A stretch of 44,602 bases of DNA, from the NCBI RefSeq assembly GCF_019913785.1, contig NZ_JAIOHK010000005.1:1-44602 (forward strand). Reading direction: 5' to 3'. This DNA comes from Altibacter sp. GTDB lineage: Bacteria; Bacteroidota; Bacteroidia; Flavobacteriales; Flavobacteriaceae. Each line of letters starts with the position of its first letter. Within the stretch, counting starts at the first letter, position 1. A model generated the notes under the pieces. The model did no database searches. It saw only the letters and a program-made list of their open reading frames with translations, and was not told where the DNA came from. The translations under genes and the position numbers were made by a program. This document shows, piece after piece, positions 7,883 through 15,879 of this stretch.

Positions 7883-9310
7883 CTATTCTACTATAAATAC
7901 AATGGGCAAACCATATTGCACGGCTACCTTTTTCCCTTGGTGTTCTCCCGGGATCATTTTTGGTAATAGATTCAAGGTTCGCAGTGCTTCCGCCTGTAAT
8001 TCGGCGTGATCGGCCTTAATGTCTTTTACCACCACTGCTCCTTCGCGATTTATCACAAAAGTAGCCATGATCTTCTGCTTCCCGAATATGGCGGTATTGT
8101 TTAGATTCTTCAGTTCGAAATTATCCCCTACAAAGGTCGAGATCTTCTGAATAAAACATTTTTTGGTTTCTTCAGCGTCAAGACCTTCACAACCAGGATA
8201 GACAGGCACCTTGTCGATCACCCCAAACGGAATCTCGATCTGGTCTTTTACGGCATCGAAATGCAGGTTGTTCATGCCTTCATCTGAAGTTAATACCATA
8301 AGCGTCTTTAGCGCTTTTTCTTCTTCTGAAGATAAATTTCCCTTGGCAGCAATAGACTCCTTTAGGGCTTCGATGTTTTGAATTACTTCACTTTTTGAAG
8401 CCGAAGTTGTTGTATAGTCGGCCGTGGTGGCCGTGGCACTTCCCTCTGCTTCTTGGGCACAGGAAGTATAGACCAACATCCCGCAAACTACAGGAATGAG
8501 TACTAAATACTTTAATTGAAAGATTTTCTTTGATTTTGATTTTTGTAACATAAGGATTCGTTTTTTAATTAATGAATGATTGAAAAAGGTATTGATGAAT
8601 GAAATTTTTTCGGTTTTAAAAACCTGAGACAACAGGTCTTGATAGTAGGAACTCCTGTCCTTTTGCGAGGCTACCTTATCGTCTGCAATAAACTCCTGAA
8701 GCAGTTCCATTCTATTTTGAAACACATAGACCAAGGGGTTAAACCAACAAACTATACGAAGTGCTTCAAAGAATAGCAAATCTACCGAATGATACTGCTG
8801 AATATGTACGCGTTCGTGTAAGAGAATGTTTTGTTTTTGTGTTTCTGAAAGGGTTTCGCCCAAAAAAACTGTATCGAAAAAGGAGAAGGCGGCATCGGAT
8901 TTTGGGAGGATGATCAATTTTAATTTTTCGAACTGCGTGCGGGTTCCTGAATTTTTCAGCTTGAATATTTTATACAATTTAAAACTGAAGAAAAGCAAAC
9001 TGATGGCGACTCCAAATAACCAAAGGGATTCCCATCCGAAATTCCAAAACGACGCAGTGGTTTCGGCAGCAGTAATCCCTTCCGAAGCAGTGCCGCCTAC
9101 AATGACCGCCGGCAACTGAATGATAAATTGTTCAGGAATATTTTGCTGAATAGCCTCAATTTGTATCAACGGGAGTAAAAAGCTCAGTATTGGAGTGATC
9201 AAAAGGTAGACCCTATTCCAATTAAAAAAGGTTTCCCGTTTCAGAAAAAGATCGTACACTACTAAAAATAGCAGCTGAAACGCCAAGGTTTGTAAGATAT
9301 AATGTATCAT
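7883..9310 (-). CDS. M56 family (BlaR1/MecR1-like) membrane metallopeptidase fused to TonB C-terminal domain
   Basis: 475 aa. N-terminal helices (about 5-25, 34-50, 92-115) frame a cytoplasmic loop with the zinc site HERVH (165-169) and a downstream ELLQEFIADD (202-211), as in the M56 family. A further helix (about 268-284) is followed by a linker and a TonB C-terminal-like domain (about 375-475, VPVYPGCEG to GLPIVFIVE) on the far side of the membrane. BlaR1-type proteins sense an external cue and cleave a BlaI repressor. Here the penicillin-binding sensor is replaced by the TonB-like domain, so the signal is probably envelope- or TonB-related rather than a beta-lactam. The start overlaps the blaI stop (ATGA). 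Confidence 0.88.
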   Translation of the reverse strand: MIHYILQTLAFQLLFLVVYDLFLKRETFFNWNRVYLLITPILSFLLPLIQIEAIQQNIPEQFIIQLPAVIVGGTASEGITAAETTASFWNFGWESLWLFGVAISLLFFSFKLYKIFKLKNSGTRTQFEKLKLIILPKSDAAFSFFDTVFLGETLSETQKQNILLHERVHIQQYHSVDLLFFEALRIVCWFNPLVYVFQNRMELLQEFIADDKVASQKDRSSYYQDLLSQVFKTEKISFINTFFNHSLIKKRILMLQKSKSKKIFQLKYLVLIPVVCGMLVYTSCAQEAEGSATATTADYTTTSASKSEVIQNIEALKESIAAKGNLSSEEEKALKTLMVLTSDEGMNNLHFDAVKDQIEIPFGVIDKVPVYPGCEGLDAEETKKCFIQKISTFVGDNFELKNLNNTAIFGKQKIMATFVINREGAVVVKDIKADHAELQAEALRTLNLLPKMIPGEHQGKKVAVQYGLPIVFIVE

Positions 9311-9669
9311 TTCTTTCCGTTATTAATTTCTTTCATGATGGCTTCCATCTCTTTGATGCTGATGTCGTTTTTCTTCATAAAAAAGGAGACCATACTCTTA
9401 AAGGAGCCTTGAAAATAGCCGTCCACCAATTTGTTGAGCGTCTGATTGCTATAGTCGTTCTTGGTCACCTTCGGAAAATAGATATGCCCTCGCCCTTCCT
9501 TTCGGTAATCCACAAACTCCTTGCTTTCAAGGATACGTACAATGGTAGAAACCGTGTTATAAGCAGGTTTGGGATTGGGAAATTCGTCTATGATAGCGGC
9601 CACATTGGCCTCGCCCAGATCCCAAAGGATCTGCATGATGTCTTCTTCGGCTTTGGTGAGTTGTTTCAT
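9307..9669 (-). CDS. BlaI/MecI/CopY family transcriptional repressor
   Basis: 120 aa from the ATG at 9667-9669. I chose this start because MKQLTKAEEDIMQILW is the canonical N-terminus of the family; an upstream start would add 18 unrelated residues. The winged-helix reads IMQILWDLGEANVAAIIDEF...AYNTVSTIVRILESKEFVDYRKEGRGHIYFP, and the C-terminal helices provide dimerisation. It presumably represses its own operon and is inactivated by cleavage by the M56 partner, with which it overlaps by 4 bp. Two perfect dyads upstream (9752-9785) are the likely operators. Confidence 0.92.
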   Translation of the reverse strand: MKQLTKAEEDIMQILWDLGEANVAAIIDEFPNPKPAYNTVSTIVRILESKEFVDYRKEGRGHIYFPKVTKNDYSNQTLNKLVDGYFQGSFKSMVSFFMKKNDISIKEMEAIMKEINNGKK

Positions 9670-9719
9670 AAATCTATTATTTGCTATTACTAAAATGAGA
9701 CCCTTCGGCTGTACTTCGT

Positions 9720-9744
9720 TCACACTTCGACAGGCTCAGTGTGA
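9720..9744. repeat. REP-like hairpin with CACTTCG...GCTCAGTG core
   Basis: TCACACT (9720-9726) and AGTGTGA (9738-9744) form a 7-bp stem around an 11-nt loop in the blaI leader. The core CACTTCG-ACAG-GCTCAGTG resembles CACTTCG-GCTCC-GCTCAGTG in the four larger repeats at the right side of the window, so these may be members of one interspersed family. Confidence 0.6.
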
Positions 9745-9751
9745 CAAATAT

Positions 9752-9785
9752 AACTAATTATTTAGTTTGAACTAATTTTTTAGTT
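9752..9785. promoter_or_regulatory. two tandem BlaI-type operator dyads
   Basis: AACTAA-TTAT-TTAGTT (9752-9767) and AACTAA-TTTT-TTAGTT (9770-9785) are two perfect 16-bp dyads with the same arms, 18 bp apart centre to centre. They lie upstream of blaI and 46 bp before the divergent DUF456 start. The arms, size and position fit operators of the adjacent BlaI-type dimer. That they control both directions is inference. Confidence 0.75.
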
Positions 9786-9831
9786 ATAAAATTGTAACGT
9801 ATTTGTATTTTAGGGGTCTTATAGGATATTC

Positions 9832-10332
9832 ATGGACATCGCACTTCTCCTTCTTGGTTTAATTTTAATGCTGGTAGGTATTTTGGGAAGTATCCTTCCT
9901 GTTATACCGGGCACTCCTATAAGTTGGCTCGGGTTGCTCGTCTTGCATTTGGCTCCTTCTATTCCCTTTGATTGGGTATTTATTGTGCTCACAGGGATTG
10001 TGGCGATTGGCATTTACGTCATGGATTATATCATTCCCGCCATAGGAACCAAAAAATTTGGGGGCAGCAAGGCGGGTGCTTGGGGCACCACTATTGGATT
10101 GATCATTGGAATTATTGCCCCTATCCCCTTTGGTATATTGATTGGCCCTTTTGCAGGAGCATTGGTAGGTGAGCTTCTGTTTAACAAAACCGAAGGCCCC
10201 AAAGCCTTTAAGGCAGCGCTGGGATCGTTTATAGGATTCTTAGCCTCCACCTTTATCAAGTTTATGGCTACGGTGGTGTATTTAGGACTGTTTGTGTATA
10301 AGGTTTTTATGAACTGGGAGTTGTTGTTTTAA
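9832..10332 (+). CDS. DUF456 domain membrane protein
   Basis: 166 aa and almost entirely hydrophobic, with about five helices. The glycine/proline-rich motifs GILGSILPVIPGTPISWLGLL (about 17-37) and the GIIAPIPFGILIGPFAGALVGEL segment are characteristic of DUF456. The function is unknown. It is transcribed away from blaI, so the two genes share the intergenic dyads. Its TAA stop overlaps the convergent nitroreductase stop by 4 bp (TTAA). Confidence 0.85.
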   Translation: MDIALLLLGLILMLVGILGSILPVIPGTPISWLGLLVLHLAPSIPFDWVFIVLTGIVAIGIYVMDYIIPAIGTKKFGGSKAGAWGTTIGLIIGIIAPIPFGILIGPFAGALVGELLFNKTEGPKAFKAALGSFIGFLASTFIKFMATVVYLGLFVYKVFMNWELLF

Positions 10333-10883
10333 AGCCATACCGTTTTCTCCTCGATAGATGTCTTTCTGGTTCCTTCTTCGAGGGTACCATCGTACTTCCC
10401 CAAATAAAATAAACCAAGACAGCGTTCGCCCGGTTCCATAGGAAGAAAGGCGTTCATATATTTTACAATACCCGGAGAGCCCCAGTAGGCGCCAATGTTC
10501 ATATCATGTGCCGTGAGCCACATATTTTGTACCGCCATGGCCGTTGCCGCAATTTCTTCCCATTCGGGGATGGCTTCGGCAGGATCTCGCTGCATACAAA
10601 TGGCGATAATACAGGCCGCTTTTACCGGATTTTCCCGATACTTTTTGTACTTGAATTCTGAAAAGTTTTCAGTTTTATTTTTATAGGTTTCTGAAAGAAA
10701 TTCGGCAAAGCGCTTTTGTGATTCACCCTGTATCACTTTAAATCGCCAGGGCTCGGTGCGCCTATGTGTAGGTGCCCAATTGGCCGCTTCGAGTAGGTGT
10801 TGAATTTCCTCTTTTGAAATGGGTTCGTTATTGTACTGAGCAGGAAAAACAGCCCTTCGGGTCTTTATAATTTCTGAAATCAT
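10329..10883 (-). CDS. nitroreductase family protein
   Basis: 184 aa. The N-terminal IKTRRAVFPAQYNNEPISKEEIQHLLEAANWAPTHRRTEPWRFKVI and the later GAYWGSPGIVKYMNAFLPMEPGERCLGLFYLGKYD match the FMN-binding nitroreductase fold, in which the RR segment binds FMN phosphate and the GERCLGLFYLG region closes the site. Members use NAD(P)H to reduce nitro compounds, quinones or flavins; the substrate here is unknown. It is cytoplasmic. The gene stands alone after the glycosyltransferase fusion, 42 bp downstream. Confidence 0.88.
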   Translation of the reverse strand: MISEIIKTRRAVFPAQYNNEPISKEEIQHLLEAANWAPTHRRTEPWRFKVIQGESQKRFAEFLSETYKNKTENFSEFKYKKYRENPVKAACIIAICMQRDPAEAIPEWEEIAATAMAVQNMWLTAHDMNIGAYWGSPGIVKYMNAFLPMEPGERCLGLFYLGKYDGTLEEGTRKTSIEEKTVWL

Positions 10884-10925
10884 GGCAACTTTTTTGAAGC
10901 CGAAAGATAGTCAAAAGTTCTTCAA

Positions 10926-12992
10926 TTATCGGCGAAAGGTAGCCACTTCAAACAGGATGTGTTGCTGTTTAAGCACGTCGGTCACCAATTTAAAATCACC
11001 GTCTTCTATCCCAGTCTCCTCCTTTTTCAGAAGCAGGGTTTCTATATTTTTCCGCATGGCATTGTCGTGATATTCCAGCAAGAGTTCCTGCTCTCCCAAT
11101 CGAATTAAACAATCGTTTTCGGAAAATTCAAATTGTGCCTGCGGATTTAATTTTAAGGTGGTCTTTTGGTTAGGATAGGCCCTTTCGATCACCTTATAGA
11201 CTGCCTCCAAGACTCTGTCCACCGTCACCGAATTCAAACAGATCTTATGTTCACAGCTAAGAATCACATCGTAGTTACAGCGAATGGCGCATACGCCTTT
11301 CTTGCCCCAGATGAGTTCATTGTGTTCCGCGAAACTGCCCCAGCTTCCCGGGCCGGTAGGACCGTAAATCCCCACCGAAGGCACATTAAAACTGCCGGCC
11401 ACATGGGTAATCCCGGCATCATTACCAATATGGAATAGTGCGCCTTCCATAGCTTCACCTACGTCTACCATGCCCCCGGTGATATACTTCACATGCGGCA
11501 TCTCTTTGGTAAAATGAGAGGCAATATCGGGGTCGTCCGGCCCCATAATGATCTTACAACCCAAATGCGGATAGATATCAGATAGTTTTTCAATGAGCCG
11601 AGCGTATTTGTCGGTGGGCCATATTTTCAGCAGAAAGCCTGCCCCATGATGCACTACGAAATAAGGATTTTTTAAATCTTTTTCCGACTTGAAATACGGA
11701 TAGCCTTCCAAATGGTTATCGATATCCAGATGAAGTTTTGCCGCTGTATCTATATAATGCTGAATGGCATGTTGTTTTACCTTCCGGTGGGTAGGATACT
11801 TTAAAGCGTGCGGCAGATCATAGCCCCTAAAGGCCGGATAATTGCCAAATTCGTAAATATGATCGTAGCGGTCTTCCTGTTCGCGAACTTCCTTTTCATT
11901 GACCACTTTTACGTTAAGGTGTTTGCTAAAGAAATCGACCAATCTAGGTGCCACTGCAAAATGAAGTTCCTCCGAAACCTCAGCGAGTTTATAGATGGCC
12001 GGAACGGCAAAGAAAATATCTCCCAATCCGCCATAGCTTTTATAGACCAAGACCTTGCCCAGTTTTGGAGCTTTCACTTTTTTGGCGCCATCGAGAATGG
12101 TTTCGACCGCCTCCCAAAAATTTTCGGGGGCCTGTTGCATTTCGGCAATGGCCTGTTCTTTGTTATTGGGGTAAAAATCGAATGAAAAAGTCCCTACGCG
12201 ATCGTTAGCAAGCATTTCGCAACCCGAAAGAAAGGCTTCGGCTGCCAACCTGCCAGAAGGTTCGGGCCAGACGGGTTTGCAGATAAATTGTTTTGTTTTT
12301 CCTAAAATTTCGAGTACTTCGGTGTTGGGAATCGGATCGTGAAAACTCATATTTGCAGGCATCTCACGTCGCAATCGGTTTCGTCCATACACGGTAAACT
12401 TCATTTCGGGATGTGTTTCGGCATAGGTTACAAATTCGTGTCCTCCCTTTAAGAAATTCAGATCCCCAAAAAATGGAATGGTGTCAGCTATTTTTTCTTC
12501 CGAAGGCTTTAATTTGGAAACATCGACAGTAGGAGGCATAATGAGTTTGTTCGCCACGGCTTCTCCATAGAAATCGTAGTGGGATTCATAGTGTTTGGGA
12601 GATTGAAACACATTGAGTGCGGCTCCTGCAAACAATTTTCGGAAAAGGTGAAACTTATCGGGGTCACAACAACTTCTCACTTTCGGATCGACCGTACACA
12701 GTATATTTCTTCGGATACAAAAATTATAGTCGTACTCTACTTTTATATAAGGGATCTCACTTGAAATGAGGTGTTTTACAAGTTCTTTTTCGAAATTGCA
12801 GCGCGAAGTACTGTTTAAAACAACAAGATCGCTTTCGGAAATAAGTCGTTTTGTCTTTTCAAAATCGTTGATATAATCTAGAAGTACGTTGAAGTTTTTT
12901 TGTTCACCAAGTGTAAAAAGTTCTCCAATGGTGAGTTCGGCACCTCTAGGCGTAGCAAGCGTTGTATCGTGAAGAAATAGAATGGTTTTCAA
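10926..12992 (-). CDS. two-domain glycosyltransferase (GT4-like + GT9 heptosyltransferase-like fusion)
   Basis: 688 aa. Residues 1-305 form a GT-B, GT4-like domain, with VYGRNRLRREM and the EPSGRLAAEAFLSGCEML (E-x7-E) donor-site motif. Residues 312-610 are a second GT-B unit of GT9 type: VLVYKSYGGLGDIFFAVPAIYKL, VVHHGAGFLLKIWP, and HIGNDAGITHVAG...GIYGPTGPGSWG, followed by four cysteines (about 579-601) also seen in ADP-heptose transferases. An extra tail of about 70 residues is unassigned. The N-terminal half also has a Cys cluster (CIRRNILC...SCC). There is no signal peptide. It may build a surface or LPS-core glycan with two linkages per polypeptide. The start is TTG (12990-12992) before AAA ACC ATT. 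Confidence 0.8.
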   Translation of the reverse strand: MKTILFLHDTTLATPRGAELTIGELFTLGEQKNFNVLLDYINDFEKTKRLISESDLVVLNSTSRCNFEKELVKHLISSEIPYIKVEYDYNFCIRRNILCTVDPKVRSCCDPDKFHLFRKLFAGAALNVFQSPKHYESHYDFYGEAVANKLIMPPTVDVSKLKPSEEKIADTIPFFGDLNFLKGGHEFVTYAETHPEMKFTVYGRNRLRREMPANMSFHDPIPNTEVLEILGKTKQFICKPVWPEPSGRLAAEAFLSGCEMLANDRVGTFSFDFYPNNKEQAIAEMQQAPENFWEAVETILDGAKKVKAPKLGKVLVYKSYGGLGDIFFAVPAIYKLAEVSEELHFAVAPRLVDFFSKHLNVKVVNEKEVREQEDRYDHIYEFGNYPAFRGYDLPHALKYPTHRKVKQHAIQHYIDTAAKLHLDIDNHLEGYPYFKSEKDLKNPYFVVHHGAGFLLKIWPTDKYARLIEKLSDIYPHLGCKIIMGPDDPDIASHFTKEMPHVKYITGGMVDVGEAMEGALFHIGNDAGITHVAGSFNVPSVGIYGPTGPGSWGSFAEHNELIWGKKGVCAIRCNYDVILSCEHKICLNSVTVDRVLEAVYKVIERAYPNQKTTLKLNPQAQFEFSENDCLIRLGEQELLLEYHDNAMRKNIETLLLKKEETGIEDGDFKLVTDVLKQQHILFEVATFRR

Positions 12993-13014
12993 AATAGAAG
13001 AGGTAAAAAATTAA

Positions 13015-13052
13015 AATGGACATTTCAAAAAATAGCTTCTGAAATGTCCATT
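13015..13052 (-). terminator. strong hairpin terminator after the DDGYY lipoprotein gene
   Basis: AATGGACATTTCA (13015-13027) and TGAAATGTCCATT (13040-13052) are perfectly complementary over 13 bp with a 12-nt loop. On the minus strand the stem is followed by TTAATTTTTT. It lies 18 bp after the lipoprotein stop and 22 bp before the glycosyltransferase start. Confidence 0.85.
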
Positions 13053-13070
13053 ATTAAAATTAATTAGAAA

Positions 13071-13748
13071 TTAAAGCTTCTCAAGGACAAGAATATCGGT
13101 TCCACTACCGCCTCCACTCACATCTCTCACTTCAATGCGGTTTGGCAATACACTTATGATATCCCAATCGTCGTTGAATTCATTAAAGGGTGCTCCTGTA
13201 AAGTTAAGGGCTAGATTCTGTCCGTTACTAGAAACAACCCAGGTTCCATTATTGGTATTACTACCGTTGGTGGCAGATACTTGATCTCCGGTTGCAAAAT
13301 CGACTGTGTAGCCATTATAGTCGGATGTTTCATCCACGCCGCTGTCAATATAACTGGCAACGATCCAGTTCCCGTCCAATAGAATATCTCGAATTGTTTG
13401 GGCATCTCCATAATAACCATCATCGTAATAGCCATCATCATAGTAACCATCATCGTAATAGCCATCGTCATAGTAGCCGTCATCATAATAACCATCATCG
13501 TAATAACCATCATCATAGTAGCCGTCATCGTAGTAACCGTCGTCATAATAACCATCGTCGTAATAACCGTCATCATAGTAGCCATCATCATAATAACCAT
13601 CGTCGTAATAGCCATCTCCGTAATATCCATCATCAAAGAAACCATCGTCATTGGTGCTACACGAAGATATTACAGCACCGGTAATTGAAATGGTTGAAAC
13701 GGCAAGTAAGGCTTGCCCCGATTTTTTTATAAAATTTCTCCGTTTCAT
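13071..13748 (-). CDS. Tat-type lipoprotein with DDGYY pentapeptide repeats and lipocalin-like domain
   Basis: 225 aa. The N-terminus MKRRNFIKKSGQALLAVS carries a twin-arginine-like motif, and the hydrophobic segment ends in the lipobox VISSC (Cys30). The mature protein starts CSTNDDGFF, acidic near +4 as in surface-exported Flavobacterium lipoproteins. Next come sixteen pentads (one DDGFF, one GDGYY, otherwise DDGYY), then a roughly 105-residue beta-rich domain (GNWIVASYIDSGVDETSDYNGYTVDF to DILVLEKL) resembling small lipocalin-like domains of Flavobacteriia. The repeat could bind cations or form a stiff Tyr/Asp-rich stalk; this is inference. It is monocistronic, ended by the 13015 hairpin. 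Confidence 0.8.
   Translation of the reverse strand: MKRRNFIKKSGQALLAVSTISITGAVISSCSTNDDGFFDDGYYGDGYYDDGYYDDGYYDDGYYDDGYYDDGYYDDGYYDDGYYDDGYYDDGYYDDGYYDDGYYDDGYYDDGYYGDAQTIRDILLDGNWIVASYIDSGVDETSDYNGYTVDFATGDQVSATNGSNTNNGTWVVSSNGQNLALNFTGAPFNEFNDDWDIISVLPNRIEVRDVSGGGSGTDILVLEKL
13410..13649. repeat. 16 x 15-bp in-frame tandem repeat encoding DDGYY pentads
   Basis: The 240 bp contain sixteen 15-bp units inside the lipoprotein gene. Units differ mainly at third codon positions (GAT/GAC, GGT/GGC/GGA, TAT/TAC) while the peptide stays DDGYY in 14 of 16. The two exceptions are GDGYY and DDGFF near the N-terminal end. Conserved peptide with diverged codons points to selection on the protein rather than recent DNA slippage. 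Confidence 0.93.
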
Positions 13749-13883
13749 ACAAAAGAGTTTTTTGGTTATTGAAAGCTAGTTGCCTACGTCAAAATAAAAA
13801 ATGACATAAGTCAGTTTAAAAGTATAACAGTTAGTTATGAATTCACCCTACCTTTTAAAAGTACAAATTTTTAAATTAAAATA

Positions 13884-13919
13884 GGCACACCTCATTTCAC
13901 AATTGAAACAAGGTGCGCC
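13884..13919 (-). terminator. hairpin after the large tail-fibre-like gene
   Basis: On the minus strand GGCGCACC...GGTGTGCC (one wobble) encloses an inner TTTCA/TGAAA stem, followed by TATTTTAATTT. It is about 40 bp after the stop at 13961 and probably ends the operon. The rest of the 13749-13960 gap shows nothing else clear. Confidence 0.6.
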
Positions 13920-13960
13920 GTCAACTAACTAACCATAAAAATTACAGGGGCAAAAAAGCG

Positions 13961-15427
13961 TTATTTTATACTAAGGTTAAGAGAAAATACTGTGATTGAG
14001 GTCGTACCCGAACCTACCAATCGTTGTCCCCATATTTCCACATAGTCATTAGGGGCTAGTTCTACGGTACCCGAAATGGATTGACTCGAAATATCGGCTG
14101 TATTATTAACTCGCATTAAGGAATTGGTTTCAACAAGTGAGGTAGTTCCATTCTTTTTGATAAAAAAGGCATAGTAATCTCCTGTCCCGCTATTACCTCT
14201 AACCGACAGTGCGGCATTTATTTGAAATGTTCTTGTTTTCTTTCCGGTATAGGTGATACGGTTATTTTGAGGAGAAGTCGATCTAAACATATTGACCGCG
14301 GTTGTTGTGTTTGATCCAGAATTTCCTGTCAGGTTTAGCTCAGATCCATTAGATACCGTCTGCACAAAACCGGTTGTAATTCCCCCGTTATAATAAATGT
14401 TTGCGGAAGCAGTGTTGTCTGATTCTTGTGGAATTCCGGGGCAGTTTACCGTCCATGCATTCGTAAAGTTATATCCGGCAAAGGTCCCTACCGTGTACTT
14501 ATTAATAAACTGAGTACTTGTTCCCGAAAAAGCAGTACTTAGCAATACGCCGTTAGTAACCGTTGGATTACTGCTTACGTCTATCGCTACTACTGTTCCA
14601 TTGGCATTCATAAAACCACTTACTTTTTGAATTAGCGTAAAGGTTCCGGTATAGGTTTCATAGGTGCCACCATTAGAATCTGACCATCCAAGGTCGGCTA
14701 ATAATAAAGAAGTTATATTGCTATAAGTAATTCCCGTGGTATTACCAACATACTGTACCACACTTTTAAAGATCAATCCAAAACCTGAAATTGAACCAAC
14801 AGAACCTGAATTGGCTATAATGGCATCTCTAAAGATCAGATTTTCTGTATTGGCACCTGACAATGCAAATACGGTACCCCCGGGTGCCGTTAACGTAATT
14901 CCTTTTACGCTTCCGCCAGTAGTACCTGTAAAAATAGTCCCTCCGGCTCGCACTAATATATCTTCGTTGGTGTCTCTCCCTAAAATATAAGCATTGTTGA
15001 GCTCGATGGGGAATGCCAGCGATACCGCACCATTAATCTCATACAAGGTATTGGTTGTTAGCAAGTACTTTGTTCCTCCTCCGGCAGTGAGCTCGGTGGC
15101 TAAGTCGGCAGCCGATTTGATAATTTTATGATTGGTTCTGGTTTGAACTGAAGGCGTCGCATTTACCCACACACTAGAGTTGTAATAGAACAATGCATTA
15201 ATGGTCGTGTCGAATACAACAAGTCCGCTAGCAGGGGTAGTGATAGCAACTCGTTGCACCGTAGTCATTCTGGGAATCAACATTCCTTTGTTGGTTGAAG
15301 CAATGTCCAACACAGCCGATGGATCGGGGGACGTAGTTCCAATCCCAACTTGGGCATTGGAATTTGTAACAATCAATAAAAAAATTGACAGTAAAATAGC
15401 AAAATAGGTTAAGTTCATTTTTTTCAT
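13961..15427 (-). CDS. large secreted protein with tail-fibre-like N-terminal motif
   Basis: 488 aa with a signal peptide (cleavage after NSNAQ, about residue 25). The mature N-terminus QVGIGTTSPDPSAVLDIASTNKGMLIPRMT is a very common start of Bacteroidota secreted and phage-tail-fibre-like proteins. The body is Ser/Thr/Gly/Asn-rich, with beta-helix-like segments (about 150-210) and no sorting domain that I can see. Its ATG overlaps the stop of the response regulator (ATGA at 15424-15427), so it is made in the same operon as a histidine kinase and receiver, an unusual arrangement for a structural protein. A second ATG (15416-15418) is an alternative start. The function is unknown. Confidence 0.75.
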   Translation of the reverse strand: MKKMNLTYFAILLSIFLLIVTNSNAQVGIGTTSPDPSAVLDIASTNKGMLIPRMTTVQRVAITTPASGLVVFDTTINALFYYNSSVWVNATPSVQTRTNHKIIKSAADLATELTAGGGTKYLLTTNTLYEINGAVSLAFPIELNNAYILGRDTNEDILVRAGGTIFTGTTGGSVKGITLTAPGGTVFALSGANTENLIFRDAIIANSGSVGSISGFGLIFKSVVQYVGNTTGITYSNITSLLLADLGWSDSNGGTYETYTGTFTLIQKVSGFMNANGTVVAIDVSSNPTVTNGVLLSTAFSGTSTQFINKYTVGTFAGYNFTNAWTVNCPGIPQESDNTASANIYYNGGITTGFVQTVSNGSELNLTGNSGSNTTTAVNMFRSTSPQNNRITYTGKKTRTFQINAALSVRGNSGTGDYYAFFIKKNGTTSLVETNSLMRVNNTADISSQSISGTVELAPNDYVEIWGQRLVGSGTTSITVFSLNLSIK

Positions 15428-15876
15428 GGTAGTTGTTTTAAGGTTTTTAAAAATTTACGGTTAGGTCTGGGGAGCGCTAGAAGATTTGTTATTTTTTCTA
15501 GCGTTAAGGGTTTATTTATGTAATTGGTACATAGTACATTTTCGTTAGCCATCTTAATATCTTCCGGCAAGGTAGAAGATGAGAGCAGATAGATTTGAGG
15601 TCTATTTCTCTGTATAGCACTTATATTCTTTACTTCGTTCAAGAACTGAAATCCGTTCATTTCGGGCATGTTAATATCTAAGAAAATGATCTGCGGAAAA
15701 TCTTTTTCGCAATTTGTTTTCGTTGCGTCAAGCACCTCCAAATAGGTGATTGCATGTATTGCGTTGGAAAATACCATCGTATGCGCCATTGAATCAAATT
15801 TTTCAATCACTCTTTGGTGAATAAAAAGGTCGATTTTATTATCGTCTATAAGCATTATGTTTGTACTATACTTCAT
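15424..15876 (-). CDS. single-domain response regulator (receiver only)
   Basis: 150 aa, essentially one REC domain. The acidic pair D11/D12 (MLIDDNKID), phospho-acceptor D67 (IIFLDINMPEMNG), S100 (LLSSST) and K122 (INKPLT) are all present, so phosphorylation should work. There is no output domain; it may pass phosphate on or act through protein contact. It starts 3 bp after the histidine-kinase stop and overlaps the secreted-protein gene at its 3' end. It is the natural partner of that kinase. Confidence 0.92.
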   Translation of the reverse strand: MKYSTNIMLIDDNKIDLFIHQRVIEKFDSMAHTMVFSNAIHAITYLEVLDATKTNCEKDFPQIIFLDINMPEMNGFQFLNEVKNISAIQRNRPQIYLLSSSTLPEDIKMANENVLCTNYINKPLTLEKITNLLALPRPNRKFLKTLKQLP

Positions 15877-15879
15877 TTA

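Noticed and set aside
13410-13649. CRISPR-like array
   Set aside because: Units are contiguous 15-mers without spacers and keep an open reading frame.
13211-13688. Three long frames (His/Asn-rich and Ile/Val-rich) across the DDGYY repeat on both strands
   Set aside because: They are mirror products of the 15-bp repeat; only the frame with signal peptide, lipobox and a folded C-terminal domain is plausible.
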